Shown: piece after piece, positions 1-9,320 of the stretch
Numbering within the stretch: the stretch's first letter is position 1
Layout: the number at the start of each line of letters is the position of its first letter
Origin: Bacteroidia bacterium
GTDB taxonomy: Bacteria; Bacteroidota; Bacteroidia; Palsa-965
Reading direction: 5' to 3'
DNA length: 64,000 nucleotides
Assembly (NCBI GenBank): GCA_023151315.1
Contig: JAKLJE010000006.1
Span: 1-64,000, forward strand
Position numbers and translations under genes: made by a program
Notes under the pieces: model-generated
The model's database searches: none
What the model was told of the DNA's origin: nothing
What the model saw: the letters and a program-made list of their open reading frames with translations, nothing else

Positions 1-67
1 TTGAATCTGAATTTCATCGCACCATTAACCCGTAATTATTTTTCAAATAACTGCTAATACTGAACTC

Positions 68-709
68 ATGGGATTCACTCATGCTTTACACGAACACCGC
101 ACTCCTTTTCTGAAAAACAGATGGATGCAGATTTTTCTGCTGCTGTTTTTCGTGCTCTGGGGCTCAACCCTGATCGGAACCACAGACATCAACAATTGGT
201 TTCTGGAGAATGCGCTGGTTTTTCTCTTTCTCGGTTTTCTGTTTTTTACTTATCGCAAGTATCAGTTCAGCGATCTGGGTTATTTGCTCATCACCGTTTA
301 TCTGTGTCTGCACGTTTACGGTGCGAAATACACGTACGCTGAAAATCCATTGGGTTATTGGTTGAAGGATACAATGGGATGGGAGCGTAATCATTACGAC
401 CGCATCGTGCATTTCTCATTCGGATTTCTTCTCGCGTATCCGTGGCGGGAAATGTTCATCCGATGGATGAAGTTCCCGGCTTGGGTAGGATGGGCATTGC
501 CGATCGAGCTCACACTTTCCATTAGTGGTTTGTATGAATTGATAGAGTGGGCCGTGGCCGATATTTTCTTCAAAGCACAAGGCGATGCTTACCTCGGAAC
601 ACAGGGCGATATCTGGGATGCGCAGAAAGACATGTTTTTAGCTACACTAGGAGCAATTCTCGCCACAACAATTGTTTCTATTCTGAAAAAAGCGCTACGA
701 ATACAATGA
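68..709 (+). CDS. DUF2238 (YjdF-like) integral membrane protein
   Basis: This 213-residue polytopic membrane protein has about six hydrophobic segments (roughly residues 20-38, 46-61, 68-84, 113-125, 137-155 and 190-206). The family signature is visible as ERNHYDRIVHFSFG at residues 106-119, followed by GLYELIEW at 154-161 and a GTQGDIWDAQKDM stretch near 178-190. These polar residues (H115, E157, E160, D181, D184, D188) lie beside membrane segments and are conserved in the family. No biochemical role is established for DUF2238, so none is assigned. The gene stands alone, 61 bases before the next gene on the same strand. Confidence 0.85.
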   Translation: MGFTHALHEHRTPFLKNRWMQIFLLLFFVLWGSTLIGTTDINNWFLENALVFLFLGFLFFTYRKYQFSDLGYLLITVYLCLHVYGAKYTYAENPLGYWLKDTMGWERNHYDRIVHFSFGFLLAYPWREMFIRWMKFPAWVGWALPIELTLSISGLYELIEWAVADIFFKAQGDAYLGTQGDIWDAQKDMFLATLGAILATTIVSILKKALRIQ

Positions 710-770
710 TTGTCGGAAAAAATTATAATTTTCCGATGCAAACACTAATTCAAATTTCAACTCCGGACAT

Positions 771-1682
771 ATGAACAAGGAATTCGCATTTTCATACATG
801 ACAGCCAAGAACAGCGTAACGCTGGATTCGTACAATGTTCTTTGCAAAATGGGACCATTCAGAAAGAAGCAGTTTCCCTTCAACAACATTCTGAATTATT
901 ATGTTTTCAATAATCAGAATCAGTATCAATCGCTGTTCATCACTTACACTGAAGAGAGTGGAAAAACTTCTAAAGTTCAAGTGTTCTCACAGTTTGGGGA
1001 ACAAGGCTTTAATGATCTGGTGGCGGAATTGAATGCGCGTATTCCGAATAAAAGTCTGAACCATTTGCCTGAGAAGGAAGCATTCGCTGCCATGAAAGTG
1101 GCTAATCCGAAAAAGTGGGGAGCGGTTGTAGCGTTTCTGATCATTTTTGCGGTGATCACTGTTTTCTTCATTCCTTCGCTTACACATTACTTCGATTACG
1201 GATTTGAAGAAGTTGAAGTTCAGCAACTGAATAAAGGTGATTTACCTTCAACTCGTAATCTCTTGTTAAACGGCCAGCCTTTGTACGAGAATCTGGAAGA
1301 AACTACTACCACAACACGTCGCGGTTCAACTACAACTACAAAGAAAGTTTACATTCCTATTGTTGCTCCGGAATGGGATTACGATAGCGACATTAAAGTG
1401 ATTCTTCAGTTCGATGAACTTTCAGATGAAGAGTACGAAGCGGTGATGAGTTCTTCAGAGTTCGTCGGAACAATCCGTAATGTGTGGTTCGAAGGTCTTG
1501 ATCAGGATCAGATCGATTTCTTCAATAATGAGTATCCGGATCTTAAAGTACCGAATGATGCGTTGCTCTTTGAAGTAACCAACGAAACCCACAACGACAG
1601 TCTGATGTTTTTTGTGTGGATCGGTATCAACGGTTTGATGCTGATTATTTTCCTCATCGCATACTTCAAGTCGAAGAAGTAA
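771..1682 (+). CDS. Unknown two-TM membrane protein
   Basis: I do not recognise this 303-residue protein. Residues 1-110 are soluble and resemble a small beta-rich cytoplasmic domain. A first membrane helix runs over about 115-135, a polar domain of about 140 residues follows, and a second helix lies near 278-299 before a Lys-rich end. The central domain has a low-complexity Thr run near residues 177-190 (ETTTTTRRGSTTTTKK). The predicted topology puts both ends in the cytoplasm with the middle domain outside. Its stop codon touches the ATG of the next gene (TAA then ATG), so the two are almost certainly co-translated. Confidence 0.7.
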   Translation: MNKEFAFSYMTAKNSVTLDSYNVLCKMGPFRKKQFPFNNILNYYVFNNQNQYQSLFITYTEESGKTSKVQVFSQFGEQGFNDLVAELNARIPNKSLNHLPEKEAFAAMKVANPKKWGAVVAFLIIFAVITVFFIPSLTHYFDYGFEEVEVQQLNKGDLPSTRNLLLNGQPLYENLEETTTTTRRGSTTTTKKVYIPIVAPEWDYDSDIKVILQFDELSDEEYEAVMSSSEFVGTIRNVWFEGLDQDQIDFFNNEYPDLKVPNDALLFEVTNETHNDSLMFFVWIGINGLMLIIFLIAYFKSKK

Positions 1683-2051
1683 ATGAAATCTTTACTGACA
1701 ATCGGATTGCTGGTGTTGTCGAATACGTTCATGACACTGGCTTGGTACGGTCATCTCAAATTTGCCGAGTGGAAATGGTTCACCAAGTTAGGCTTGATCG
1801 GAATAATTCTGGTGAGCTGGGGCATCGCACTGTTTGAATACTGTTTTCAGGTTCCTGCAAACAGAATCGGAAGTTCTGCCCACGGAGGCCCGTTTTCTAT
1901 TTGGGAGTTGAAGGCCATTCAGGAAGTAATTACATTAATTGTATTTACAATTTTCGCACTCGTTTTTTTCAAGACGGATACTTTCAGGATGAATCACGTC
2001 ATCGGATTTGTGTTTCTGATTCTTGCGGTCTACTTTATTTTTAAGAAGTAA
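1683..2051 (+). CDS. DUF486 family small membrane protein
   Basis: This 122-residue protein has four hydrophobic helices and fits the DUF486 family, which is related to small drug/metabolite transporter-like proteins. Family landmarks are the N-terminal MTLAWYGHLKF segment, the central FEYCFQVPANRIG motif and the PFSIWELKAIQEVITL motif. Its ATG follows the preceding stop directly. Transport is suggested by fold similarity only; no substrate can be read from the sequence. Confidence 0.8.
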   Translation: MKSLLTIGLLVLSNTFMTLAWYGHLKFAEWKWFTKLGLIGIILVSWGIALFEYCFQVPANRIGSSAHGGPFSIWELKAIQEVITLIVFTIFALVFFKTDTFRMNHVIGFVFLILAVYFIFKK

Positions 2052-2072
2052 AGTTTATTTAACGCGTTACGT

Positions 2073-2160
2073 TTCAGAATGAGTGAGGTTCGTCATAGTT
2101 TCTGTCTTTGACAGTTCTGTAATTTGTTGTGTTTTAAACGGAGTATTCACTCATTCTGAA
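2073..2160. repeat. 14-bp perfect inverted repeat before cytochrome c
   Basis: TTCAGAATGAGTGA at 2073-2086 and its exact reverse complement at 2147-2160 are separated by 60 bases. A smaller hairpin, CTGTC-TTT-GACAG (2102-2114), lies inside. The right arm ends four bases before the ATG at 2165. The arms could form a leader RNA stem or a two-site operator. No run of T follows, so a simple terminator is unlikely. Confidence 0.6.
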
Positions 2161-2164
2161 GTTT

Positions 2165-2629
2165 ATGAAACACAACATTGTGCTACTTTCTGCTCTTGCA
2201 TTGTCTGCTTTATTTGTTGCTTGCGGCGGAGATAAACCGAAACCTGTTATTGATTCTGCAGTAACGTCAGCTGCTGCACCGACTGAGGCGGTTGCTGACG
2301 CAGACACGGACAAAGGGAAGGAAATTTATAACAACACCTGCAAAGCGTGTCATCAGGAAAACGGACAGGGTGTGCCTAAGACATTCCCTCCCTTGGCGAA
2401 GTCAGATTTTCTTTCTGATCGTAAAGCCGTTATAGAGCAGATTATTAATGGAAAGACCGGCGCTATGATTGTTAACGGAGAGGAATACAACAGTGCAATG
2501 CCTCCGCAGAAACTGAACGATGAGGAAATTGCTGCGGTACTCACTTACGTTTATTCCAGCTGGGAAAATTCCGGGGAAGCGTTTACTGCTGAGGAAGTGA
2601 AGGCAGTTCGTGATGCGGTGAAAAAGTAA
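2165..2629 (+). CDS. Lipoprotein c-type cytochrome
   Basis: This 154-residue protein begins with a lipoprotein signal ending in LFVAC, with Cys20 as the likely lipidated residue. A Pro/Ala-rich linker follows, then one class I cytochrome c domain. The heme-binding motif CKACH is at residues 59-63, and the probable axial Met is Met112 in NSAMPPQ. The protein should be anchored on the periplasmic face and carry electrons. The distal ligand and size fit a small monoheme cytochrome c. It stands alone and is convergent with the RND operon, so its partner oxidase or reductase is not visible here. Confidence 0.9.
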   Translation: MKHNIVLLSALALSALFVACGGDKPKPVIDSAVTSAAAPTEAVADADTDKGKEIYNNTCKACHQENGQGVPKTFPPLAKSDFLSDRKAVIEQIINGKTGAMIVNGEEYNSAMPPQKLNDEEIAAVLTYVYSSWENSGEAFTAEEVKAVRDAVKK

Positions 2630-2647
2630 CTGAATATTTCACGTCGG

Positions 2648-2680
2648 GAGGAGTGTGATTCAATTCAGCTCCTCTTTTCT
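2648..2680 (+). terminator. Rho-independent-type terminator after cytochrome c
   Basis: GAGGAG (2648-2653) pairs with CTCCTC (2669-2674) across a 15-base loop, and a T-rich tract follows directly. It lies between the stop at 2629 and the convergent RND gene end at 2714. The stem is short, so strength is uncertain. Confidence 0.5.
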
Positions 2681-2713
2681 TCTTCCGGAAACGAATCATT
2701 GTGCAATCCATTG

Positions 2714-5700
2714 TTATTTGGCACGCGTGAATTTTTCTTTCACTTGATCTGCCAAACTGTACAAAACAGGAATCAGATATAGTGTGAGAATAAGTGATGA
2801 TGTAAGTCCGCCGATAATAACCCACGCCAGGCCGTTTTTCCATTCGCTTGCCGTACCGCTTGCAAGTGCAATCGGTAACATCCCGATTATCATTGAAAGA
2901 GTTGTCATTAGTATCGGTCGCATTCTGGTTTTGCCCGCTTCAATCAGTGCGTCTCGGTAATGTTTGCCCTGTGACTTAAGCTGATTGGTGAAATCAACAA
3001 TCAGAATTGCATTTTTTGCAACGAGGCCCATCAGCATTATCATTCCAAGCAAAGCAAAAAGACTCAGATGCGAACCTGTGAGATTCAATGCAAGAAACGC
3101 TCCTATTGCGGCAACGGGAATGGAGAACAGCACGACAAACGGATAAATGAAACTGTCGTACAGCGCGACCATAATGAGGTAAACCAGAATCAGTGAAACT
3201 GCGAGCACGCCACCTAAAGCGCCGAAACTGTCGTGCTGTCTTTTAATATCACTGCCCCATGTCATTGTGATACCTTGAGGTAATGGATTTTGTTTCACCC
3301 ATTGTACAACATCATCTGCAACAGTGCCTGATGGTCTTCCAAGTGCTTCTGCTGTAATGGTAACGGCCGGAAGTCTGTCTTTTCGCTCAAAAAGGGAAGG
3401 AGCCGGGACACGATTTATTTCGGCGAGCTCTCCGAGTTGAATCATTGTCCCTCCCGGTGTGATTATTGGCAATGATTGAAGTCTTTTAACATCGTTGGAA
3501 AACTGATCATTTAAACTGATGCGTACAGGATATTCTTCTCCGTTTTCAGTAAGCACTGCATCTTCATTTCCTGCAATCGCGGTACGCAATGTCAATCCTG
3601 CATACGCTGTTGTAATGCCTGCCATCTGCATACGCTCGTAATCCGGAACTACTGTTAGCTCAGGACTTCCTTCGGTAACTGACAATTGAACATGATCAGC
3701 ACCCGGAATTTTGCGGATGGTTTCCTGAAGCATTTTACCTGTGCTCATCACTTCATCATAATCGGTGCCGCTGAGAGTCAGTTCAACAGGTGCACTGCGC
3801 GGAATTAAACCCAACGCAGAAACAGCAATATCCGCTTGGGGAAATTGTTTCTTCAATTCAGTTCTGTAATGAATCATTATTTTTTCTGTTTTCACATTCT
3901 CACGTTGATTTGCCGGTTTTAATTGCACGGTAAATTCCGTTTTATGCGGCGATCCTGTTCCTATACTTCCGATTCCTGTTCCGGGGCCGCCGACGTTGCT
4001 GAATACTGATTCCACTTCGGGTTGACGCATCAGCAATTGTTCCATAGATTGTGAAGTGATGTTATTTTCCTTCAATGAAGTTCCCGGTTGAAACTCGATA
4101 TACATTCTGAATTTCCCCTGATCACCGGTTGCAATTAATTCCTTCCCGATGATTCCCTGTTTCATGATCAACGCGGTGAGAATAAAGAGAAGCAGAACAC
4201 CTGCACCGAAAATCAATTTGTGATTCAGAACATAATTCAATTGTCGTGCATAGGTATCAGTCATTCTGCTGATCATTCTTTCGAATGCGTTCAGAAATCG
4301 ATTGATTGCACCTTTATCGGAATGTTCTTCAGCTTTACCGATTCTTGACGCGAGCCACGGCGTTAAAGTAAATCCAACGAGCAGACTGGTAAGAGTGGAT
4401 ATTACCACAACAACTGAGAATTGCTGCAACATATCGGCAACGAAAACTTTCAGGAAAAGAATCGGAACAAACACTACAACATCAACAAGCGTGATTGATA
4501 AAGCGGAGAATCCGATTTCATTTCTTCCATCCGCTGCTGCCTGCGCCGGATCTTTTTTCATGTCGAGATGCCTCTGGATATTTTCAAGTACCACTGTAGC
4601 GTCATCCACAAGAATTCCGATGATTAACGACATTGCCAGAAGAGTCATCAGATTAAGCGTGTAATCGAGCATCCACATTGCCGCAAATCCCGATACAAGT
4701 GAAGCGGGAATTGCAATCATTACAATAAGTGAGTTGCGGTAGCTGCGCAGAAAAAGGATCATTACAAGTGCAACCAGTATAACCGCAAGGATGAGATCGA
4801 ACACAACAGAGTCAACAGCCGCAATCGTTTTATCAGTCGAATCATCAGCTACAGTAAAATGCAAGCCTTCCGTTGCATATCTTTTCTCCAGCTCACTTAA
4901 TACAGAGCGAACACCTTTCGAGACCGCTACTGCATTGGCATCACCTTGTTTTTTCAGAAGAATTCCGATTCCGTAATTGCCATTGTAACGACTCACAGAT
5001 GAAATCTGTTTAACACCGTCAGTAACTGCTGCAACATCCTTTACATAAACAGGATCGCCGGGCACCGGTATTGCGATCTGAATATTTTCAATCTGCGAAA
5101 TATTTTTGTAGAGCCCTGAAAAACGTACAGGTGAAGTGGTTGTGTCTGAACTCATGTATCCTGCAGGAATATCCATTCCTGAACGATTGATAGCTTCAGA
5201 TAATTGCGGCAGACTCACTTTATAATAACGCAGTAATTCCGGATCTGCCAGGACTTTTATCTCACGTTGTTCTCCTCCAAGCAATGTTAGTTCTGCAACT
5301 CCGGGAACGCTTTGCAGTTTGGGAATGATATTTTCATTCATCAGACTGTAAAACGACTTCGGGTCAAGTTTTGATGTACTGCTGATTTGAATGATCGGAA
5401 GATCGTTCGGTGAAACTTTACTCATCACAGGGTTCAGCACATCACGAGGAAGATCTTTTCTGATATTGTCGATATAGCGCTGCGCGTCCTGCATGGTTTT
5501 GTCCAGGTCCGTTCCATAGCGCATGTTAAGAATCACTACGGATGCATTAGGCAACGATTTCGTTGAAATAAATTCAACACCTTCTACATTGGAGAGCGCG
5601 TTTTCAATTTTTTCGGAAACTGAATTCTGAACCTCTTCCGGACCGGCGCCTGGGTATCCTGTACGGATAACCACAACAGGTTGACTGAAATCGGGCATCA

Positions 5701-5806
5701 GTTCGTAGCCGAGATTGCTGAATCCGATTATACCTGCGAGGAATAACACAGCGAACATCACTATAATCAGTGACGGTCGTTTGATGGATATGTCGGTGAG
5801 ATTCAT
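2714..5806 (-). CDS. RND efflux pump inner-membrane subunit (HAE1/AcrB type)
   Basis: This 1030-residue proton-driven RND transporter carries the standard family layout: TM1 at residues 12-30, a large periplasmic loop, TM2-6 near 335-500, TM7, a second loop, then TM8-12. The proton-relay Asp pair is seen in GILVDDATVVLENI near residue 400, which is HAE (organic-compound) rather than HME (metal) type. The second half repeats the fold with GMIMLMGLVAKNAILIVDF. It starts 3 bases after the adaptor stop, so it is the last gene of the tetR-lipoprotein-tolC-adaptor operon. Likely substrates are drugs, bile-like detergents or solvents; specificity cannot be read. Confidence 0.95.
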   Translation of the reverse strand: MNLTDISIKRPSLIIVMFAVLFLAGIIGFSNLGYELMPDFSQPVVVIRTGYPGAGPEEVQNSVSEKIENALSNVEGVEFISTKSLPNASVVILNMRYGTDLDKTMQDAQRYIDNIRKDLPRDVLNPVMSKVSPNDLPIIQISSTSKLDPKSFYSLMNENIIPKLQSVPGVAELTLLGGEQREIKVLADPELLRYYKVSLPQLSEAINRSGMDIPAGYMSSDTTTSPVRFSGLYKNISQIENIQIAIPVPGDPVYVKDVAAVTDGVKQISSVSRYNGNYGIGILLKKQGDANAVAVSKGVRSVLSELEKRYATEGLHFTVADDSTDKTIAAVDSVVFDLILAVILVALVMILFLRSYRNSLIVMIAIPASLVSGFAAMWMLDYTLNLMTLLAMSLIIGILVDDATVVLENIQRHLDMKKDPAQAAADGRNEIGFSALSITLVDVVVFVPILFLKVFVADMLQQFSVVVVISTLTSLLVGFTLTPWLASRIGKAEEHSDKGAINRFLNAFERMISRMTDTYARQLNYVLNHKLIFGAGVLLLFILTALIMKQGIIGKELIATGDQGKFRMYIEFQPGTSLKENNITSQSMEQLLMRQPEVESVFSNVGGPGTGIGSIGTGSPHKTEFTVQLKPANQRENVKTEKIMIHYRTELKKQFPQADIAVSALGLIPRSAPVELTLSGTDYDEVMSTGKMLQETIRKIPGADHVQLSVTEGSPELTVVPDYERMQMAGITTAYAGLTLRTAIAGNEDAVLTENGEEYPVRISLNDQFSNDVKRLQSLPIITPGGTMIQLGELAEINRVPAPSLFERKDRLPAVTITAEALGRPSGTVADDVVQWVKQNPLPQGITMTWGSDIKRQHDSFGALGGVLAVSLILVYLIMVALYDSFIYPFVVLFSIPVAAIGAFLALNLTGSHLSLFALLGMIMLMGLVAKNAILIVDFTNQLKSQGKHYRDALIEAGKTRMRPILMTTLSMIIGMLPIALASGTASEWKNGLAWVIIGGLTSSLILTLYLIPVLYSLADQVKEKFTRAK

Positions 5807-5809
5807 GGC

Positions 5810-6868
5810 TTATTGTTTTGTAGTTGATTGAACCCGTGATCCGTTCTGAATGTTGATCAATCCGCCAGTGATTACAATTTCTCCTTCGCTCAATCCCGAA
5901 CGAATCAACGCAGTTTCGCCTTCCCAACGTTCAATTAGTATTGTGGTTTCTACCGCCCGCCCGTTTTCGATCTTGTAAACAGTGTAGGATACGCCTGATG
6001 TGCGAATTGCCTGCGAAGGAACAGCGATCACCTTAGCAGTATCATTTTCGTTGAATACAGTTCTTCCCGACATACCGGCCTTCACCGGATGCCCTGCCGG
6101 ATTCCTAAGCTCCAGTTGAACCGGAAATCCGTTGGCGCCGTTCGCTTTGCTTCCGGTTAGTATTACTTTTCCATCGAGCGTTAAATCAGGCAAAGAAGTC
6201 GGTCGGATCGGAACGATAGATCCTGTTTTGAATGCAGCCAATTCGTGTTCACCGGCATGGAAAGTGAATCTCAGTAATGAAATGTCGGAGATCTGCAGAA
6301 CAGGAATACCCGGTGAAGCGAATGCACCTTCTTCTGTAAATCTTGCCGTTACAATTCCGTCAAACGGGGCTTTAACCACAGTACGTGATATCTGTTCAAT
6401 CAGAAGTGCTTCCTGCGCTTTCGCGGCATCGAGTTGAGACAGGGCTTTTTCATATTGAATTCCCTGAACGGCATCTGCTTCTGCAAGAACCTTGTATCGC
6501 GCAACATCGGTTTGCGCCGATTTAATCTGTACCAGTACTGCGGCAAGCTGAAGTTTCAGCATGGTTTCATCTATGCGGAAAAGGATTTCTCCCTTTTTTA
6601 CTTCATCACCGGGTTCTGCGGTAATCTGCGTGATGCGGCCTTGAATGTCCGGGCTGATTTTCACTTCACGGTTGGGTTCGAATACGCCGGTTTTCATCAG
6701 ATCCGTAACGAAAGATCTGCGTTTGATTATTTCGGCATTCACTTGTACCGGTTGTGTGGAATCAACAACAAAAACATCTGACGCAGCGGTTTTTTTATTC
6801 TTTGTAAGTTGTATCACCACAATTGCCGTCAGTAAAACAATAATGATGATGGTGCCTGTCTTTTTCAT
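5810..6868 (-). CDS. RND efflux periplasmic adaptor (membrane fusion protein)
   Basis: This is the periplasmic adaptor that couples the RND pump to TolC. I choose the ATG at 6868 (MKKTGTIIII), giving 352 residues. A longer frame opening at 6946 would overlap tolC and put 26 polar residues ahead of the membrane anchor. The N-terminal helix (about residues 5-20) is followed by lipoyl-like halves (SPDIQGRITQITAEPGDEVKKG and APFDGIVTARFTEEGAF), separated by a helical hairpin. The beta-barrel and membrane-proximal domains come last. It begins 13 bases after tolC ends. Confidence 0.92.
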   Translation of the reverse strand: MKKTGTIIIIVLLTAIVVIQLTKNKKTAASDVFVVDSTQPVQVNAEIIKRRSFVTDLMKTGVFEPNREVKISPDIQGRITQITAEPGDEVKKGEILFRIDETMLKLQLAAVLVQIKSAQTDVARYKVLAEADAVQGIQYEKALSQLDAAKAQEALLIEQISRTVVKAPFDGIVTARFTEEGAFASPGIPVLQISDISLLRFTFHAGEHELAAFKTGSIVPIRPTSLPDLTLDGKVILTGSKANGANGFPVQLELRNPAGHPVKAGMSGRTVFNENDTAKVIAVPSQAIRTSGVSYTVYKIENGRAVETTILIERWEGETALIRSGLSEGEIVITGGLINIQNGSRVQSTTKQ

Positions 6869-6881
6869 GGTCTTGCAGTTT

Positions 6882-8216
6882 TCAGAGGTTGCCCGATATT
6901 TTTTTAAGTTCAAGATCCGCTTTGAGAATCCGTATTTGTGCGTCAATCAGATTAAGTCGTGCATCACGCAGCGAATTATCAGCAAGCAGAACATCAGACA
7001 TAGATGCAGTACCTTCCGAATGTTGCAGCAAGGTTTGATTGTAGATGCTGATTGCGAGATTTAATTGTTGTTGCGACGCGACATACCAGTTATGTGCGGA
7101 TTCCCGTTGCAGTGCAGCGTTCTCTGTACGGATCCGGTCGGCATTGTTTATGTAGTCGAGTTGGTGCCGCACACTTTCTGTTTCAAATTTTCTTGCATTG
7201 TACTTACGTCTTGTATTGAATCCTGTGAACAATGGGTAGGTAATTTGAATGCCCGCAAATGAAACCGGATAAAAGTTGAGGAAGTCATTTGCAGTTCCGT
7301 TGAAACCGTATCCGTTGGTTCCGTAGTAACCGTAGAGGGATACTGCGGGCAGATACATTCTGCGTATTCCTGTCATTTCCTGCTTGAGAAAATTGTAACG
7401 CGCCTCCGTGATTCTGGATTCAGCTGAAGAACGTGTGGTATAATTTTCTTTGCCGGCGGTAAAATTCAGTGTCGGTACACTGAAAGGGGTTTCATTTTTT
7501 ATGCCCATTTGGAGTCGCAGCAGGGAGGTTATCTGCGTAAGCGAATAATTTAATTCCGTACGCCGTGTTTTAAGTTGCAGGATCTGTAATTCTATTCTTG
7601 ACAGATCAGTCTGGCGTGCGGTTTTCTGTGTTATGGCAATGGCCGTTTTCTTCGATAGCTTTTCCAGATTTGAGATGTTGCTGTCCAGAACGGCTAACCG
7701 TTGCGTGAGTAACTGCGCGTCATAGTAGAGATTGGTGATATCGTATATGAGTGTTTCCCGGGTTTTGTTGTTCTGCGCTTTAATGTTTTCTTCGGCTGCT
7801 TCTGCAATGTTGATACCCTGAAGAACGGTTCCGTTATAAAGCGGAACGTTCAATGATATTCCTGCGCTGATGTTGTTCGGAACACCGAACTGTGCGGTTT
7901 TAAATTGCTCGGGCGGACCATTAAAAACCGAGAGTGGCATGAGTTGTACTGGCAGTTCATTGTAGTAACGGTAATCGCCTTGTACATTGATTTTAGGCAG
8001 AAGATGGCTCCTTGATTCTGCCGTGCGCGATTGTGCTGAGCGCAAAGTTGCCTCCGCGGAAAGTACGATTCCGTTGTGTACTAAAGCAGAATCAATACAT
8101 TGTTGCAACGTCCATGTGTTCTGTGCATTAATATGCTGAGATGGAAGTAATGCAGACAAAATAAAGTTAGTGAACACTAACATTGTCGGGCGAAAAAAAG
8201 CACGAATATTTTTCAT
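6882..8216 (-). CDS. TolC-family outer membrane efflux channel
   Basis: This 444-residue protein has a cleavable signal peptide (ending near residue 31, HINAQ) and two TolC-type helical repeats (LQQCIDSALVHNGIVLSAEATLRSAQ and a matching second half). It forms the exit duct for the adjacent RND pump and adaptor. The ATG at 8216 lies 18 bases after the lipoprotein gene. Met12, encoded at 8183, is an alternative start. A 16-bp TetR-type palindrome (8166-8181) covers codons 12-17, so this stretch is under both coding and regulatory constraint. The same MLVFTN hexapeptide is encoded by the operator copy at the tetR promoter. Confidence 0.9.
   Translation of the reverse strand: MKNIRAFFRPTMLVFTNFILSALLPSQHINAQNTWTLQQCIDSALVHNGIVLSAEATLRSAQSRTAESRSHLLPKINVQGDYRYYNELPVQLMPLSVFNGPPEQFKTAQFGVPNNISAGISLNVPLYNGTVLQGINIAEAAEENIKAQNNKTRETLIYDITNLYYDAQLLTQRLAVLDSNISNLEKLSKKTAIAITQKTARQTDLSRIELQILQLKTRRTELNYSLTQITSLLRLQMGIKNETPFSVPTLNFTAGKENYTTRSSAESRITEARYNFLKQEMTGIRRMYLPAVSLYGYYGTNGYGFNGTANDFLNFYPVSFAGIQITYPLFTGFNTRRKYNARKFETESVRHQLDYINNADRIRTENAALQRESAHNWYVASQQQLNLAISIYNQTLLQHSEGTASMSDVLLADNSLRDARLNLIDAQIRILKADLELKKISGNL
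8166..8181. promoter_or_regulatory. Second copy of the TetR-type palindrome, inside tolC
   Basis: GTTAGT-GAAC-ACTAAC is a perfect 6-bp inverted repeat with a 4-base spacer. It differs by one spacer base from the palindrome at the tetR promoter (9321-9336). It lies just inside the annotated tolC start, and I see no good TAnnTTTG box just upstream. It may be a secondary operator or a roadblock site. Confidence 0.6.
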
Positions 8217-8234
8217 GATCTTCAGTATTACTTA

Positions 8235-8681
8235 TTATTCAAAATAGGTATTGAAAACGGAGAAGGCAGTTTTCATTTCATTCAATGTGGCAGCAGCTTC
8301 CCGTCCATCTTGTTCGCTGAGTTGTTCAGATAGATCCAGAAACGGGAGTAGCCACTTGTGGAGTTCATCATGTGCCTGTCCGGTCATTGTGCATGATGAA
8401 GTCAGGAGCTCGAGATGCGTGGCGATTGAATCGCCTGCTTCAATGTAGTTGACAGGTCCTGCTGTGTCGGTGACAATTCTTTCTATGTTGCGTATGTGTA
8501 CAAGCATTGCATCATCTACTTTCCATTTTTTTCCGCTATTCAGTTGTATTGCTTCGTCTGATTCGTGAGAATGATCTTCTTGTCGGGCGGCGCTGTCTTT
8601 TACTTCAGCGTTCTGATTGGATGCGTTGTTGCATGCACCTGCGAAAAGTGAAACAATCAGAATAATGCAGAACGTTTTCAT
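8235..8681 (-). CDS. Small lipoprotein of the efflux operon, unknown function
   Basis: This 148-residue protein has a lipoprotein signal (MKTFCIILIVSLFAGAC, with Cys17 as the lipid site). A polar linker rich in His and acidic residues (EDHSHESDE) is followed by a predicted all-helical domain. I do not recognise the family. It sits between tetR (15-base gap) and tolC (18-base gap), so it is part of the efflux operon. The His/Asp/Glu-rich linker could bind metal, but this is only a guess from composition. Confidence 0.75.
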   Translation of the reverse strand: MKTFCIILIVSLFAGACNNASNQNAEVKDSAARQEDHSHESDEAIQLNSGKKWKVDDAMLVHIRNIERIVTDTAGPVNYIEAGDSIATHLELLTSSCTMTGQAHDELHKWLLPFLDLSEQLSEQDGREAAATLNEMKTAFSVFNTYFE

Positions 8682-8696
8682 ATGGCGGAATTGATT

Positions 8697-9305
8697 TTAT
8701 TTTTTCGATTTAATAAGGGTCAGGACAGACTGAATGGTATTTTCTCCATGACGGGTAATGTCGTATTTGAAATGAGCCAGTCTCCACTTAAACATCTGAA
8801 GCCGGAACGAAGCCATAACAACATGTATAAGTTCTTCAGTTGTTATTTCGTTGGTAAATGTGCCGCGTTGTTGTCCTTCCATTATAATCGGCATCAAATG
8901 TTTCATTTTGGTCGCCATGATCTTCAGAATGGACTGATTGATCCGGTTACTTTCCTCCAGAAGTCCATCTGAAAATACAGCCACCGCAAAGTGCGGATGG
9001 GCGCTGAAGAACCGGAATTGTTCCGTAAACAGTTGCTTGAATTTATATTCCGGAGTATGATTTGAACTTGTTATCGGAATCAGACGTTTATCTATATCTG
9101 CAGCCAGATATTCCAGCATGGCAATAATAATATCCTCCTTGCTTTTGAAGTGCCTGTACAATGCGGGTTCTGTAAATCCCATTTCCGCCGCCAGATTTTT
9201 AATGGTCAAACCGCTGACACCGGATTCACTCAGGATTTTCCCTGCGGCTTCTATGATCTCCATTTGCCGTTCGGAGATGTGGGCGATATCAGTTGTTTTC
9301 GTCAT
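8697..9305 (-). CDS. TetR/AcrR-family repressor of the efflux operon
   Basis: I place the start at the ATG at 9305 (MTKTTDIAHIS), giving 202 residues. An in-frame TTG at 9338 lies inside the promoter and operator and is unlikely. The N-terminal helix-turn-helix is clear (GVSGLTIKNLAAEMGFTEPALYRHFKSKEDI, residues 29-59). The rest is the helical ligand-binding domain typical of drug-responsive AcrR proteins. It is the first gene of the minus-strand efflux operon. A perfect palindrome lies 15 bases upstream, overlapping a consensus -7 box, which predicts autorepression relieved by a pump substrate. Confidence 0.9.
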   Translation of the reverse strand: MTKTTDIAHISERQMEIIEAAGKILSESGVSGLTIKNLAAEMGFTEPALYRHFKSKEDIIIAMLEYLAADIDKRLIPITSSNHTPEYKFKQLFTEQFRFFSAHPHFAVAVFSDGLLEESNRINQSILKIMATKMKHLMPIIMEGQQRGTFTNEITTEELIHVVMASFRLQMFKWRLAHFKYDITRHGENTIQSVLTLIKSKK

Positions 9306-9320
9306 TGTCGACTTCGAAAG

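Noticed and set aside
6869-6946. Longer N-terminus for the RND adaptor
   Set aside because: It would overlap tolC and place polar residues before the membrane anchor; the ATG at 6868 is better.
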